From CBDBCU01 sp965203435 (GTDB lineage Bacteria; Chloroflexota; Dehalococcoidia; Lucifugimonadales; UBA3495), in contig CBDBCU010000005.1 in NCBI GenBank assembly GCA_965203435.1, positions 1 to 64,000 on the forward strand: 64,000 nt of DNA, written 5' to 3'. Below the pieces are notes generated by a model. That model was not told where the DNA came from, ran no database searches, and was given only the letters and a program-made list of their open reading frames with translations. The translations under genes and the position numbers were made by a program. Below are positions 48,930-56,540 of this stretch, one piece after another. The first letter of the stretch is position 1. Each line of letters opens with the position of its first letter.

Positions 48930-49366
48930 ACATCTGGTACGACCGTCCCGGCGACTTCCTGGAAATCCGCTGGGCCAAGGGGTGGGATGTCAACGAGCAT
49001 ATTACTCAGGAGGACGAAATCGGCGCCAATGTTTATTTGACCGCCGACTATCAGGCCGTAGGGTTTCACATCCTCGGCGCCCTTTATTCCCCCTATCGGC
49101 GGGAGGGCAAAAGCCAGGTGGTCGCCGCCGTGCAGCCCTACCCGGTAATCGTCCACTACGACCGGCAGCAAGACCTATGGCGGGCGCAGTGGGGGCCGGC
49201 GGTAGTGGATTGCATCCCTACGCCCAATCCTCGCATCCAAGCCCTGGTGGACGCCGCCGGGCAAATCCAGGGCGTGGAAATCCGCGACTTGCGGACTTTT
49301 GAGGAGGAAATCCTGAACCAGGATTTGTACCCGGCGGAATTGGGGGTTAGGGCCGGCCAAAGCTAG
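48908..49366 (+). CDS. DUF2283-like antitoxin candidate, array unit 1
   Basis: 152 residues, starting inside the toxin gene (22-nt overlap). VNIWYDRPGDFLEIRW and YQAVGFHILGALYSPYRREG are the DUF2283-like part. The second half (DLWRAQWGPAVVDCIPTPNP, QGVEIRDLRTFEEEILNQDL) is shared almost unchanged by every unit and may be an interaction or operator-binding part. The N-terminal half varies between units, as expected if it contacts the cognate toxin. Confidence 0.68.
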   Translation: MEKRGQVNIWYDRPGDFLEIRWAKGWDVNEHITQEDEIGANVYLTADYQAVGFHILGALYSPYRREGKSQVVAAVQPYPVIVHYDRQQDLWRAQWGPAVVDCIPTPNPRIQALVDAAGQIQGVEIRDLRTFEEEILNQDLYPAELGVRAGQS

Positions 49367-49455
49367 GGGCGGCGGAAATTGGCGGCCTAAGGGGGCGTGG
49401 TATCATTAACGGCAGGGACACGGCAATCATTGACTTTCAGGGGCAGGCCATCCGC

Positions 49456-49749
49456 TTGCCCTATGAACGGTGGTTGCATATAACCGACCCGGCCGGGCGG
49501 CATCGCTATATGCTCCAGTTGCGGGCCGAGGTGGAGCTGACCCTGCTAGACCCGGAGGTAATCGTCCGGTCGGCGCAAGACCGGGCCACGGTAAGGATCT
49601 ACCATAAGTGGTTTGAGCATACCGCAGTGGGCAGCAAGTGGGTGCGCGTGGCGGTCAAGTTTCTTGACAACGGCGATGCCTTTGTGCTGACCGCTTACAC
49701 CGAACGCGGGATAATGCCCGGCGAGGTACTATGGCGGAAAGAGCGGTAA
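49456..49749 (+). CDS. Toxin candidate, array unit 2
   Basis: 97 residues from TTG. PYERWLHITDPAGRHRYMLQ, ELTLLDPEVIVRS, RIYHKWFEHT and GSKWVRVAVKFLDNGDAFVL follow the family pattern. Conserved in-frame codons AIIDFQGQAIRL precede the TTG, so the true start is probably upstream (ATC in GGTATCATTAACGGC after AAGGGGGC). Confidence 0.65.
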   Translation: MPYERWLHITDPAGRHRYMLQLRAEVELTLLDPEVIVRSAQDRATVRIYHKWFEHTAVGSKWVRVAVKFLDNGDAFVLTAYTERGIMPGEVLWRKER

Positions 49750-50183
49750 AGGTCTGGTATGACCGCCCCGGCGATTTTCTGGACTTGGACTGGAGTTCGG
49801 GAAAAGGGGCGGTCGAAACCTGTAACCCGGCCAACGATGAAATCGGGATTGAGCTGCATCTGACCGACAGCGGGCAGGCGGTCGGCCTTTATATATTTGG
49901 CGCGCTGTATTCCCCCTATCGGCGGGAGGGCAAAAGCCAGGTCGTCGCCGCTGTGCAGCCGCACCCGGTAAGTGTCCGCTACGACCGGCAACAGGATTTA
50001 TGGCGGGCGCAGTGGGGGCCGGCGGTGACCGACTGCATCCCTACGCCCAATCCCCGCATTAAAGCCCTGGTGGACGCCGCCGGGCAAATTCAGGGCGTGG
50101 AAATCCGCGACCTGCGAAGTTTTGAGGGGGAAATCCTGAACCAGGATTTGTACCCGGCGGAATTGGGGGTTAGGGCCGGGTAG
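49731..50183 (+). CDS. DUF2283-like antitoxin candidate, array unit 2
   Basis: 150 residues; starts 19 nt before the toxin stop. VKVWYDRPGDFLDLDW and GQAVGLYIFGALYSPYRREG at the N-terminal half; the invariant WRAQWGPAVTDCIPTPNP block follows. Confidence 0.7.
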   Translation: MAERAVKVWYDRPGDFLDLDWSSGKGAVETCNPANDEIGIELHLTDSGQAVGLYIFGALYSPYRREGKSQVVAAVQPHPVSVRYDRQQDLWRAQWGPAVTDCIPTPNPRIKALVDAAGQIQGVEIRDLRSFEGEILNQDLYPAELGVRAG

Positions 50184-50339
50184 CGGCCGGGCTGGTCAAG
50201 GCTAGGGGCAGCGGAAATTCACGGCTAAAGGGGGTGTGGTATCCTTAACGGCGGCGATGCGGTAATCCTTGACTTTCAGGGGCGGCCGATTCGCTTTCCG
50301 GTCGAGCGGTGGCTGCATATCATCGGGAAAAGGCCCGAA

Positions 50340-50594
50340 ATGGAGCCGATGCCGGAAGTCGTTGCCGGAACGCTGCAAGATCCGGAGGTGGTGCGAATAT
50401 CCCCTCAACCGGTAAAGCAGCGGCCCGGTCAGATCCTACTTTACCACCGGTGGCACTTCGGCACAGCCATCGGCGACAAGCTGATTTGCGTGGCAGTACT
50501 GTTCTTTGCCGACGGCGACGCCTTTGTGTTAAGCGCCTTTCCTACCGATAAACCGAAAGCGGGGGTGGAAATATGGAACAAGGAAACCGGGTAA
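50340..50594 (+). CDS. Toxin candidate, array unit 3 (divergent)
   Basis: 84 residues from ATG. EVVAGTLQDPEVVRIS, LLYHRWHFGTAIGDKLICVA and VLFFADGDAFVLSAF. In-frame upstream codons read VILDFQGRPIRFPVERWLHI with no standard start; ATC follows AAAGGGGGTGTGGT. It is the most divergent toxin and is paired with the most divergent antitoxin N-terminus. Confidence 0.6.
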   Translation: MEPMPEVVAGTLQDPEVVRISPQPVKQRPGQILLYHRWHFGTAIGDKLICVAVLFFADGDAFVLSAFPTDKPKAGVEIWNKETG

Positions 50595-51037
50595 ATGTCT
50601 GGCTGGACCGGCCCGGCAACTTTCTGGAAGTTTCCTGGTGTCGAGACCCCGCGGAGGCCGTGGAGCCGCCGGGCCTCAAGACGCCCAACGCCCAGCTGGA
50701 CATTATGGTGGATGTTGCCGCAGCCGGGCATATCGCCGGTTTTGCGGTTATCGGCGCGCTTACCTACTCCGGGAAAGGCGTGGACGAAACCATCGTTATG
50801 TCCGCCGCCCAGCCGCATCCTTTTGCCCTCAAGTATAACCGGCAGCGGGATTTGTGGCGGGCACAGTGGGGGCCGGCGGTGACCGATTGCATCCCTACGC
50901 CCAATCCCCGCATCCAAGCCCTGGTGGACGCCGCCGGGCAAATCCAAGGGGTGGAAATCCGCGACCTGCGAAGTTTTGAGGGGGAAATCCTGAACCAGGA
51001 TTTGTACCCGGCCGAGTTGGGGGTTACGGCCGGGTAG
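50573..51037 (+). CDS. DUF2283-like antitoxin candidate, array unit 3
   Basis: 154 residues, 22-nt overlap with its toxin. VNVWLDRPGNFLEVSW and a distinct middle (PPGLKTPNAQLDIMVDVAAA, GHIAGFAVIGALTYSGKGVD). The last ~80 residues are again nearly invariant. This mix of divergent front and conserved back is the clearest sign of partner-specific change. Confidence 0.68.
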   Translation: MEQGNRVNVWLDRPGNFLEVSWCRDPAEAVEPPGLKTPNAQLDIMVDVAAAGHIAGFAVIGALTYSGKGVDETIVMSAAQPHPFALKYNRQRDLWRAQWGPAVTDCIPTPNPRIQALVDAAGQIQGVEIRDLRSFEGEILNQDLYPAELGVTAG

Positions 51038-51150
51038 CGGCCGGGCCGGGCAAGGCTGAAAGGGCGGCGGAAATTCACGGCTTAAGGGGGCGTGGTATCC
51101 TTAACGGCGGCGATGCGGTAATCCTTGACTTTCAGGGGCGGCCGATTCGC

Positions 51151-51441
51151 TTGCCCTATGAACGGTGGTTGCATATAACCGAACCGACCGGCCCGCATCC
51201 CTATATGGTGAACCTGCGGGCCGAGTTGGAGCTGACCCTGCTAGACCCGGATCTGATAACCCGGTCAAATAAAGACCCGGAAAGGGTGCGGATCTACCAG
51301 AAGTGGATTCGGAATACCGCCGTGGGCGACAAGTGGGTTCGCGTCATAGTGCAGTTCTTTGACAATGGCGATGCCTTTGTGCTGACCGCTTTTGCGAGCC
51401 GCGCCAGGTATTCGGGAGAAAGGTTATGGTCGAAAGAGTAG
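51151..51441 (+). CDS. Toxin candidate, array unit 4
   Basis: 96 residues from TTG. PYERWLHITEPTGPHPYMVN, ELTLLDPDLITRS, RIYQKWIRNTAVGDKWVRVI and FFDNGDAFVLTAF. Closest to unit 2. Upstream in-frame VILDFQGRPIRL is conserved, with ATC after AAGGGGGC as the possible start. Confidence 0.65.
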   Translation: MPYERWLHITEPTGPHPYMVNLRAELELTLLDPDLITRSNKDPERVRIYQKWIRNTAVGDKWVRVIVQFFDNGDAFVLTAFASRARYSGERLWSKE

Positions 51442-51878
51442 TAAAGGTCTGGTACGACCGCCCCGGCGATTTTCTGGAAATCTGCTGGGGTTCGGGAGAG
51501 TGGGCCTTCAACGACTACGAGGCGCCGGAGGATGAGATTGGCGTCGACTTTTTCGTGACCGACGACTGCCGCGCCGTCAGTTTTCACATCCTCGGCGCCC
51601 TTTATTCCCCCTATCGGCGGGAGGGCAAAAGCCAGGTGGTCGCCGCCGTGCAGCCGCACCCGGTAAGTGTCCGCTACGACCGGCAGCGGGATTTGTGGCG
51701 GGCGCAGTGGGGGCCGGCGGTGGCGGACTGCATCCCTACGCCCAATCCCCGCATCCAAGCCCTGGTGGACGCCGCCGGCCAAATCCAGGGCGTGGAAATC
51801 CGCGACTTGCGAAGTTTTGAGGAGGAAATCCTGAACCAGGATTTGTACCCGGCCGAGTTGGGGGTAGCGGCCGGGTAG
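51426..51878 (+). CDS. DUF2283-like antitoxin candidate, array unit 4
   Basis: 150 residues, 16-nt overlap with its toxin. VKVWYDRPGDFLEICW and CRAVSFHILGALYSPYRREG, then the invariant C-terminal block. It ends the array about 85 bp before the Gfo/Idh gene. Confidence 0.7.
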   Translation: MVERVVKVWYDRPGDFLEICWGSGEWAFNDYEAPEDEIGVDFFVTDDCRAVSFHILGALYSPYRREGKSQVVAAVQPHPVSVRYDRQRDLWRAQWGPAVADCIPTPNPRIQALVDAAGQIQGVEIRDLRSFEEEILNQDLYPAELGVAAG

Positions 51879-51962
51879 CGGCCGGGCCGGGCAAGGCCGG
51901 CATTATTTCAGCGAAATTGGGCCGAAGGGAATCGGCAAGTTTCGGGCAGGAGAGGATTTGCT

Positions 51963-53060
51963 ATGGCAGCGGAAAAGCTACGATTGGGCCTTATCGGGGC
52001 CAACGCGCATTTGGGCTGGGCGCCGCGTTCCCACCTGCCGGCGGCGGTCGCCAGCCCGGACTTTGCGTTGACCGCCGTTTGCACTACCCGCCGGGAAAGC
52101 GCTGAGGAGGCGGCCCGGTTGTACGGGGCTCCGCGGGCCTTTGCCGACTGGCGGGATTTGCTGGCCGACCCGGATATTGACGCCGTGGCCGTGGTGCTGC
52201 GGGTGCCGTCCCATTACGAGCCGACGATGGCCGCCCTGGCCGCCGGCAAGCATACCTATACCGAATGGCCGCTGGGCCAGACCACCGCCCAAGCCGTTGC
52301 GATGGCCGATTTGGCCCAGGCCCAGGGCGTGGTCAATATGGTGGGACTGCAAGCCCGGGCCGCCCCGGCTATTCAATACCTCAAGGAACGGGTAGCCGGC
52401 GGCTATGTGGGGCAGGTGCTATCCTGCCATTTGAGCCTGGTGCGCGGCGGGGCGCAAGAGCGGCCGTCTCACCGCACCTGGCAGCGGGAGGACGAATTGG
52501 GGGCGCATACCTTGACCATCGCCGCCGGCCACAGCCTGGACGCTTTGCGCTTTGTCGTGGGCGATTTCGGCAGCGTGGCGGCGGTGGTGTCCACCCAAAC
52601 CAAAGAGTGGTTGGAAACGGATACCGGCCGGCGGCTGCCGGTTACGGCTCCGGACAATGTGCTGGTCAGCGGGCGTTTGCAGGGCGGCGGGGTGGTGTCG
52701 GCGCACATTGCCAGCAATCCCTGGGCCGGCAGCGGCCTGCGGCTGGAAATCTACGGGACGGATGGCACTTTGACCGCTATGGCGGCGGATTCCCCGCAAC
52801 TCAGCGAGCTTACTGTATATGGAACGCCGGCCCGGGGTGATTTGCAACCCTTAGCGATTCCGGCCCGCTTGACGAATGTACCGGAGGATATGCCCCGCGG
52901 CGAACCCTTTAATGTGGGGCAGATGTATAGCGAGTTCGGCCAAGCCATCCGGGAGGGACGGCAGGCCCAACCGGATTTTGCCACGGCGGTGGAACTGCAT
53001 CGCCTGGTGGATGCCATCCGCCAAGCCTCCGATGAGGGCCGGGAAGTGGCAGTAGGCTAG
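51963..53060 (+). CDS. Gfo/Idh/MocA-family NAD(P)-dependent oxidoreductase
   Basis: 365 residues. Rossmann domain at the N-terminus (LRLGLIGANAHLGWA, VAVVLRVPSHY, TYTEWPLGQT in place of the usual EKP). The C-terminal alpha/beta domain includes GAHTLTIAAGHSLDALRFV with a His at the usual active-site helix. AGGAGAGGA precedes the ATG. Substrate (probably a sugar or inositol derivative) unknown. Confidence 0.88.
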   Translation: MAAEKLRLGLIGANAHLGWAPRSHLPAAVASPDFALTAVCTTRRESAEEAARLYGAPRAFADWRDLLADPDIDAVAVVLRVPSHYEPTMAALAAGKHTYTEWPLGQTTAQAVAMADLAQAQGVVNMVGLQARAAPAIQYLKERVAGGYVGQVLSCHLSLVRGGAQERPSHRTWQREDELGAHTLTIAAGHSLDALRFVVGDFGSVAAVVSTQTKEWLETDTGRRLPVTAPDNVLVSGRLQGGGVVSAHIASNPWAGSGLRLEIYGTDGTLTAMAADSPQLSELTVYGTPARGDLQPLAIPARLTNVPEDMPRGEPFNVGQMYSEFGQAIREGRQAQPDFATAVELHRLVDAIRQASDEGREVAVG

Positions 53061-53079
53061 GGGCGACGACGTGGCCTTA

Positions 53080-53589
53080 TTCCGCCCATCCTTCAACAAG
53101 TTCAGGATGAGCGGAATAATGCCCGGCCCGGCAATCAGTTCAGGATGAGCGGAATAAAGCCCGGCCCGGCAACCAGTTCCGGATGCGCGGAATAAGGCCC
53201 GGCCCGGCAAGCAGTTCAGGATGCGCGGAATAAGGCCCGGCCCGGCAACCGGTTCAGGATGAGCGGAATAATACCCGGCCCGGCAATAGGTTCAGGATGA
53301 GCGGAATAAGGCCCGGCCCGGCAACCGGTTCAGGATGAGCGGAATAAGGCCCGGCCCGGCAACCAGTTCAGGATGCGCGGAATAAGGCCCGGCCCGGCAA
53401 GCAGTTCAGGATGCCCCTTCAACAAGTTCAGGGTGAGCGGAAAGAAATTTGCGGCCCCCCTACCGTCATTCCCGCGCAAGCGGGAATCCCCAACGGTACT
53501 GCCCTAATGCCGCCGCATATCCCGCCAGCAATCCCCGTCCGCTCATCCTGAACTGGTTGAAGGATGGGCGGAATGATAGGCGGCGGATT
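53080..53589. repeat. Eight tandem 38-bp units (53111-53414) built on repeat C, plus half repeat A (53460-53500)
   Basis: Each unit reads GCGGAATAAGGCCCGGCCCG with GCAACCGGTTCAGGATGA, with small changes. Classic C copies flank the array at 53087-53110 and 53417-53440, and another C lies at about 53541-53567. There are no unique spacers between the units. Confidence 0.9.
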
Positions 53590-54456
53590 TTACTGGCCGC
53601 TTTCGTCAACGCCGCTCAGGGCGTAGATGTGGCGGATTACGGCGGTTACGGCCTGGTCGATTTTCTCTTGAATTTCCCGGGCGATTTCATAGGTCATCGG
53701 AAAGGTAGAGCCATCGTAGCGGTACTGGGCGGCGTAATGGGTCAGCCAATCCAGAGTCATCCCCGGCTGGTCGGGGTCGGGATAAGAGGTGTAGTCCAGC
53801 AGTTCCCCCACGGCTTGGATCGCGACGGCCGCCGTCGGCTCCTGGTAAGTTTCCAACTCCTGGACTTTGTGCCAGAGGGTGATAATCTCGTGCTTGTAGT
53901 TGAAACTGCCCTCGGCGTTATAGGCGGAAGTCCAGCCTTTCAAGGCATTTTCCACCGCTTGCTGGGCGGCAAAACCCAAAGCCTCCTGATGACTGGCGTA
54001 AAGCTCGCCGCCAATCATCACATCCAGCGTACCCAGCCACTTGCGGGCGTTCAGGATCCGCCGTTCCGTCTCCGGCCAATGGTCGGGGTAGGCATCCGGG
54101 GCGGCGGGGGTATCGTCCGGGGGTTCTTGACGCATCATCACTCCGTATTTGGCGGCTTGGCCGGCAATGTGCTGATTGGCCTGGCGGCAGCGGCGGAACT
54201 TGGCCCAGGTCATCGGGACAACTTCGAGGGCCAAGTCCGGCGGATGGGCTTGCATATAGTTCCGGGCTCCGTGATAGGCGCGAATTTCGGCGCTCCGCAG
54301 GTTGTCGTCGGCAACGACCAGCAGGTCAATGTCGGAATCGGCCCGGTAGCGGCCGGTGGCCCGGGAGCCGAACAGAATGACCGTAGCCGGCGCCGCCCAT
54401 TCCTGAGCGGCCCGGGCCACATCAAGGGCATGGCGGTCGGGTTGCGATTCCAGCAT
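53590..54456 (-). CDS. MNT-HEPN fusion (nucleotidyltransferase antitoxin fused to HEPN domain)
   Basis: 288 residues. The N-terminal minimal nucleotidyltransferase has G30-S31-RATGRYRADSD-x-D (D42, D44). From ~130, a HEPN domain (AAQQAVENALKGWTSAYN, NYKHEIITLWHKVQEL) follows. In two-gene MNT/HEPN systems the MNT AMPylates the HEPN RNase; here they are in one chain. I see no clean R-x4-6-H RNase motif in the HEPN half, so it may be inactive or regulatory. Confidence 0.85.
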   Translation of the reverse strand: MLESQPDRHALDVARAAQEWAAPATVILFGSRATGRYRADSDIDLLVVADDNLRSAEIRAYHGARNYMQAHPPDLALEVVPMTWAKFRRCRQANQHIAGQAAKYGVMMRQEPPDDTPAAPDAYPDHWPETERRILNARKWLGTLDVMIGGELYASHQEALGFAAQQAVENALKGWTSAYNAEGSFNYKHEIITLWHKVQELETYQEPTAAVAIQAVGELLDYTSYPDPDQPGMTLDWLTHYAAQYRYDGSTFPMTYEIAREIQEKIDQAVTAVIRHIYALSGVDESGQ

Positions 54457-54770
54457 AAGGGGACTGCCTTATCGGTAGTATGGCACTGTTGATTTTAAGC
54501 CGGGAGGGGGCGGGTGTCAAACCGGGTTTGGCCCGGTTTCCGCAGTCTTTCCCGGCCGCTTTACCATCATCCCCGCAACCGCAACCGCCATCCCCGCCCC
54601 TCTCTTACCGTCATTCCCGGCCCCTACCGTCATTCCCGCGTAAGCGGGAATCCCGAACGGTACTGAAAAGACCAGCCCTTTGCCGCCCAACCGCCGCCGG
54701 ATTCCCGCTTACGCGGGAATGACGGTAAGAGAGGTGCGGGAATGACGGTAGAGGCGGCGGCCGGGGATGC
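54457..54770. repeat. Intergenic; repeat A (54626-54726)
   Basis: Complete A element between the MNT-HEPN gene and the cassette terminator. The first 150 bases are plain GC-rich sequence with CCCCGCAACCGCAACCGCCA-type simple repeats. Confidence 0.85.
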
Positions 54771-54775
54771 CCACT

Positions 54776-54815
54776 AAAAAGCCGCCATCCCCCGGCCAAG
54801 CCGAGAAATGGCGGC
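54776..54815 (-). terminator. Rho-independent terminator of cassette copy 2
   Basis: GCCGCCAT/ATGGCGGC stem followed by five T on the minus strand. Its stem matches that of the 10.8-kb terminator. Confidence 0.8.
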
Positions 54816-54855
54816 AAAAAGGTTTCCTCAAGGGCAACCGCCCGGTTACGCAATC

Positions 54856-55815
54856 CTACTTCCGGGTGCGGCGGATGGTTTTCTTGCAGGTGGCCTCCCA
54901 AGTCCGGCTTTGCCGGCTTGCGTATAGAAAGGCATTGCTGACCGTCTCATGGGGCACCCGCCGAAAGAAAATGCCCAAGCCCGGACCGTTATCATTCGAG
55001 GAGAGCGAGCCGCGGTTTAAGTTGTGGCCGGGGCCTAACCGGGCGCTGCCCGCCACATACCGGGCGCCCCGGGCCCGGCAAGCCCGCTCCGCCGCGGCGG
55101 CCGCTTGCCCTTGCCACCAGTCATTGTTCGGGCTCGCGTTCCCGGAAGCGGCGCCCCGGGGGTCAGCGTTGTAATTGGTATCGGTGTACCAGAGGTTCGT
55201 GTCCCAGGTAACATGACGGCCGGTAACGCTGTTCCCAAAGCCGACCGCCTGATTCCGGGCGTAGTTGCCCCCGGTGAGTTGACTAGTTACGTAAGTGCCG
55301 CCCGTGTTGCTCTCCCCGGGGCAAATCAGGCCGAGAACTTGCCCACAGCTGGCCGCGGCGTTTATCGGGAACTGTTCGGTGTCAGTGCCCACATCGAACC
55401 GCTTGACCCGCTTATAGCGCCGCTCCTCCCTCGGAAACTCAAAAATGCGGTCAATGCTGACCCCGGTAACGCCGGATTCCCCGTCGGTCAGATAACCCTC
55501 CTGGGCGGCGATGAAACCCCGGAACTGGCCGCGTTCGCCGAAATAGACCGTGTCATCCCGTTCATTGCGGTCTTTGCCCGCTTCCCAGGTCTCCGCCTTG
55601 GTAAAGGTGTCGGACTGGTCAACGCCGCAGTAGAGGGTCTTGCCCCGGTTCTCGGCCAGGGATTCCAGGATGGACGTAGTCCGGTCGGCGTGGGCAAAGG
55701 CTTGCCAATCGGTGCAGTCCCAGGGGATGGAACGGGCTTGGATCGTGGTCAGGCCATACCCGGCGGCGGCCAGCAGCAGGAGAAGGACGATACTTCCCAT
55801 AAGGAACTTGGGCAT
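54856..55815 (-). CDS. Secreted/anchored orphan-family protein (TLYCG-DQSDTF family), copy 2
   Basis: 319 residues. N-terminal helix (MPKFLMGSIVLLLLLAAAGY), then a block almost identical to the 9.8-kb copy up to IFEFPREERR (about 145). The region 150-275 is unrelated in sequence to that copy, though GPGHN and LGIFF echo its GQGHS and LGWFF. The end RQSRTWEATCKK, IRRTRK is again shared. GGGAGG precedes the ATG. Both ends constant, middle variable. Confidence 0.72.
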   Translation of the reverse strand: MPKFLMGSIVLLLLLAAAGYGLTTIQARSIPWDCTDWQAFAHADRTTSILESLAENRGKTLYCGVDQSDTFTKAETWEAGKDRNERDDTVYFGERGQFRGFIAAQEGYLTDGESGVTGVSIDRIFEFPREERRYKRVKRFDVGTDTEQFPINAAASCGQVLGLICPGESNTGGTYVTSQLTGGNYARNQAVGFGNSVTGRHVTWDTNLWYTDTNYNADPRGAASGNASPNNDWWQGQAAAAAERACRARGARYVAGSARLGPGHNLNRGSLSSNDNGPGLGIFFRRVPHETVSNAFLYASRQSRTWEATCKKTIRRTRK

Positions 55816-55855
55816 AATGGAACCTCCCAAGAGGCCCCAGACAAAAAGCCAGGGC

Positions 55856-55889
55856 CGAAATTGCCAAGGCAATTTCGGCCCTGGCCTAT
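55856..55889 (-). promoter_or_regulatory. Perfect 17-bp leader palindrome, cassette copy 2
   Basis: CCAGGGCCGAAATTGCC and GGCAATTTCGGCCCTGG with a TT centre, followed on the sense strand by CTTTTTG. It resembles a terminator placed before the gene, so attenuation is possible. Confidence 0.55.
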
Positions 55890-55924
55890 GTGCATTCATA
55901 CTATCACAAGGTTTGGGGTTTGTA

Positions 55925-56330
55925 AAGGGGGGGCGGGGGCAATTTCGAAAATTTTTTTGGGGGGATTTTCGATGTCCGCAGACCGTCATTCCCGCGTAAG
56001 CGGGAATCTCGACGGTGCTGAAAAGACCAGCCCTTTGCCGCCCAACCGCCGCCGGATTCCCGCTTACGCGGGAAGGACGGTGGGGGGGCGCCGGATTCCC
56101 GCTTACGCGGGAAGGACGGTAGGGGGCGGCCGGATTCCCGCTTACGCGGGAAGGACGGTGGGGGGGCGGCGGATTCCCGCTTACGCGGGAAGGACGGTAG
56201 GGGGCGGCCGGATTCCCGCTTACGCGGGAATGACGGTGGGGGGCGGGAAGGACGGTAAGGGGCCGCCAGTACCGTTCTAATCCGATACAAGAATCCTGTT
56301 AATCCTGTCTATCCATGTTTGAATCCACAT
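55925..56330. repeat. Cassette flank: broken C tract, expanded repeat A (55982-56237), repeat D (56270-56325)
   Basis: The reverse-complement order matches 9478-9730: D, A, AAAAAAATTTTCG, C tract. Here the right A arm is repeated five times (about 56053, 56093, 56131, 56172, 56210) at ~39-bp spacing, and the C tract is split by one G. Confidence 0.88.
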
Positions 56331-56380
56331 TCCCCCGGCGGCAAAGCCCCGGTTACGCAAAATAGAGGTTGCTTAAGGGC

Positions 56381-56409
56381 TTGACAAGCCGGATTTCCCT
56401 GTTTATAAT
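56381..56409 (+). promoter_or_regulatory. Consensus sigma-70 promoter of pyrG
   Basis: TTGACA-17-TATAAT, a perfect match to consensus. GGGC follows the -10 by 3 nt, and a ~125-nt leader with GGCC-rich pairing and CCTTTTTCTTT precedes the ATG. This recalls CTP-sensing initiation/attenuation of Firmicute pyrG; unproven here. Confidence 0.75.
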
Positions 56410-56540
56410 CTAGGGCAAGGGGTTGCTGGACGGCCCCATCCTCCGGCGCCGGCCTTTTTCTTTGAGGGCGCGCCACCGCTGTTCCTCTGGGCGGAATTGC
56501 CGCCTTTTCCCGGATCCAAGCGTCCGTTGCGGCTAAAAGA

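Noticed and set aside
53111..53414. Possible CRISPR array
   Set aside because: The 38-bp units are head to tail with no unique spacers, and no cas gene is near.
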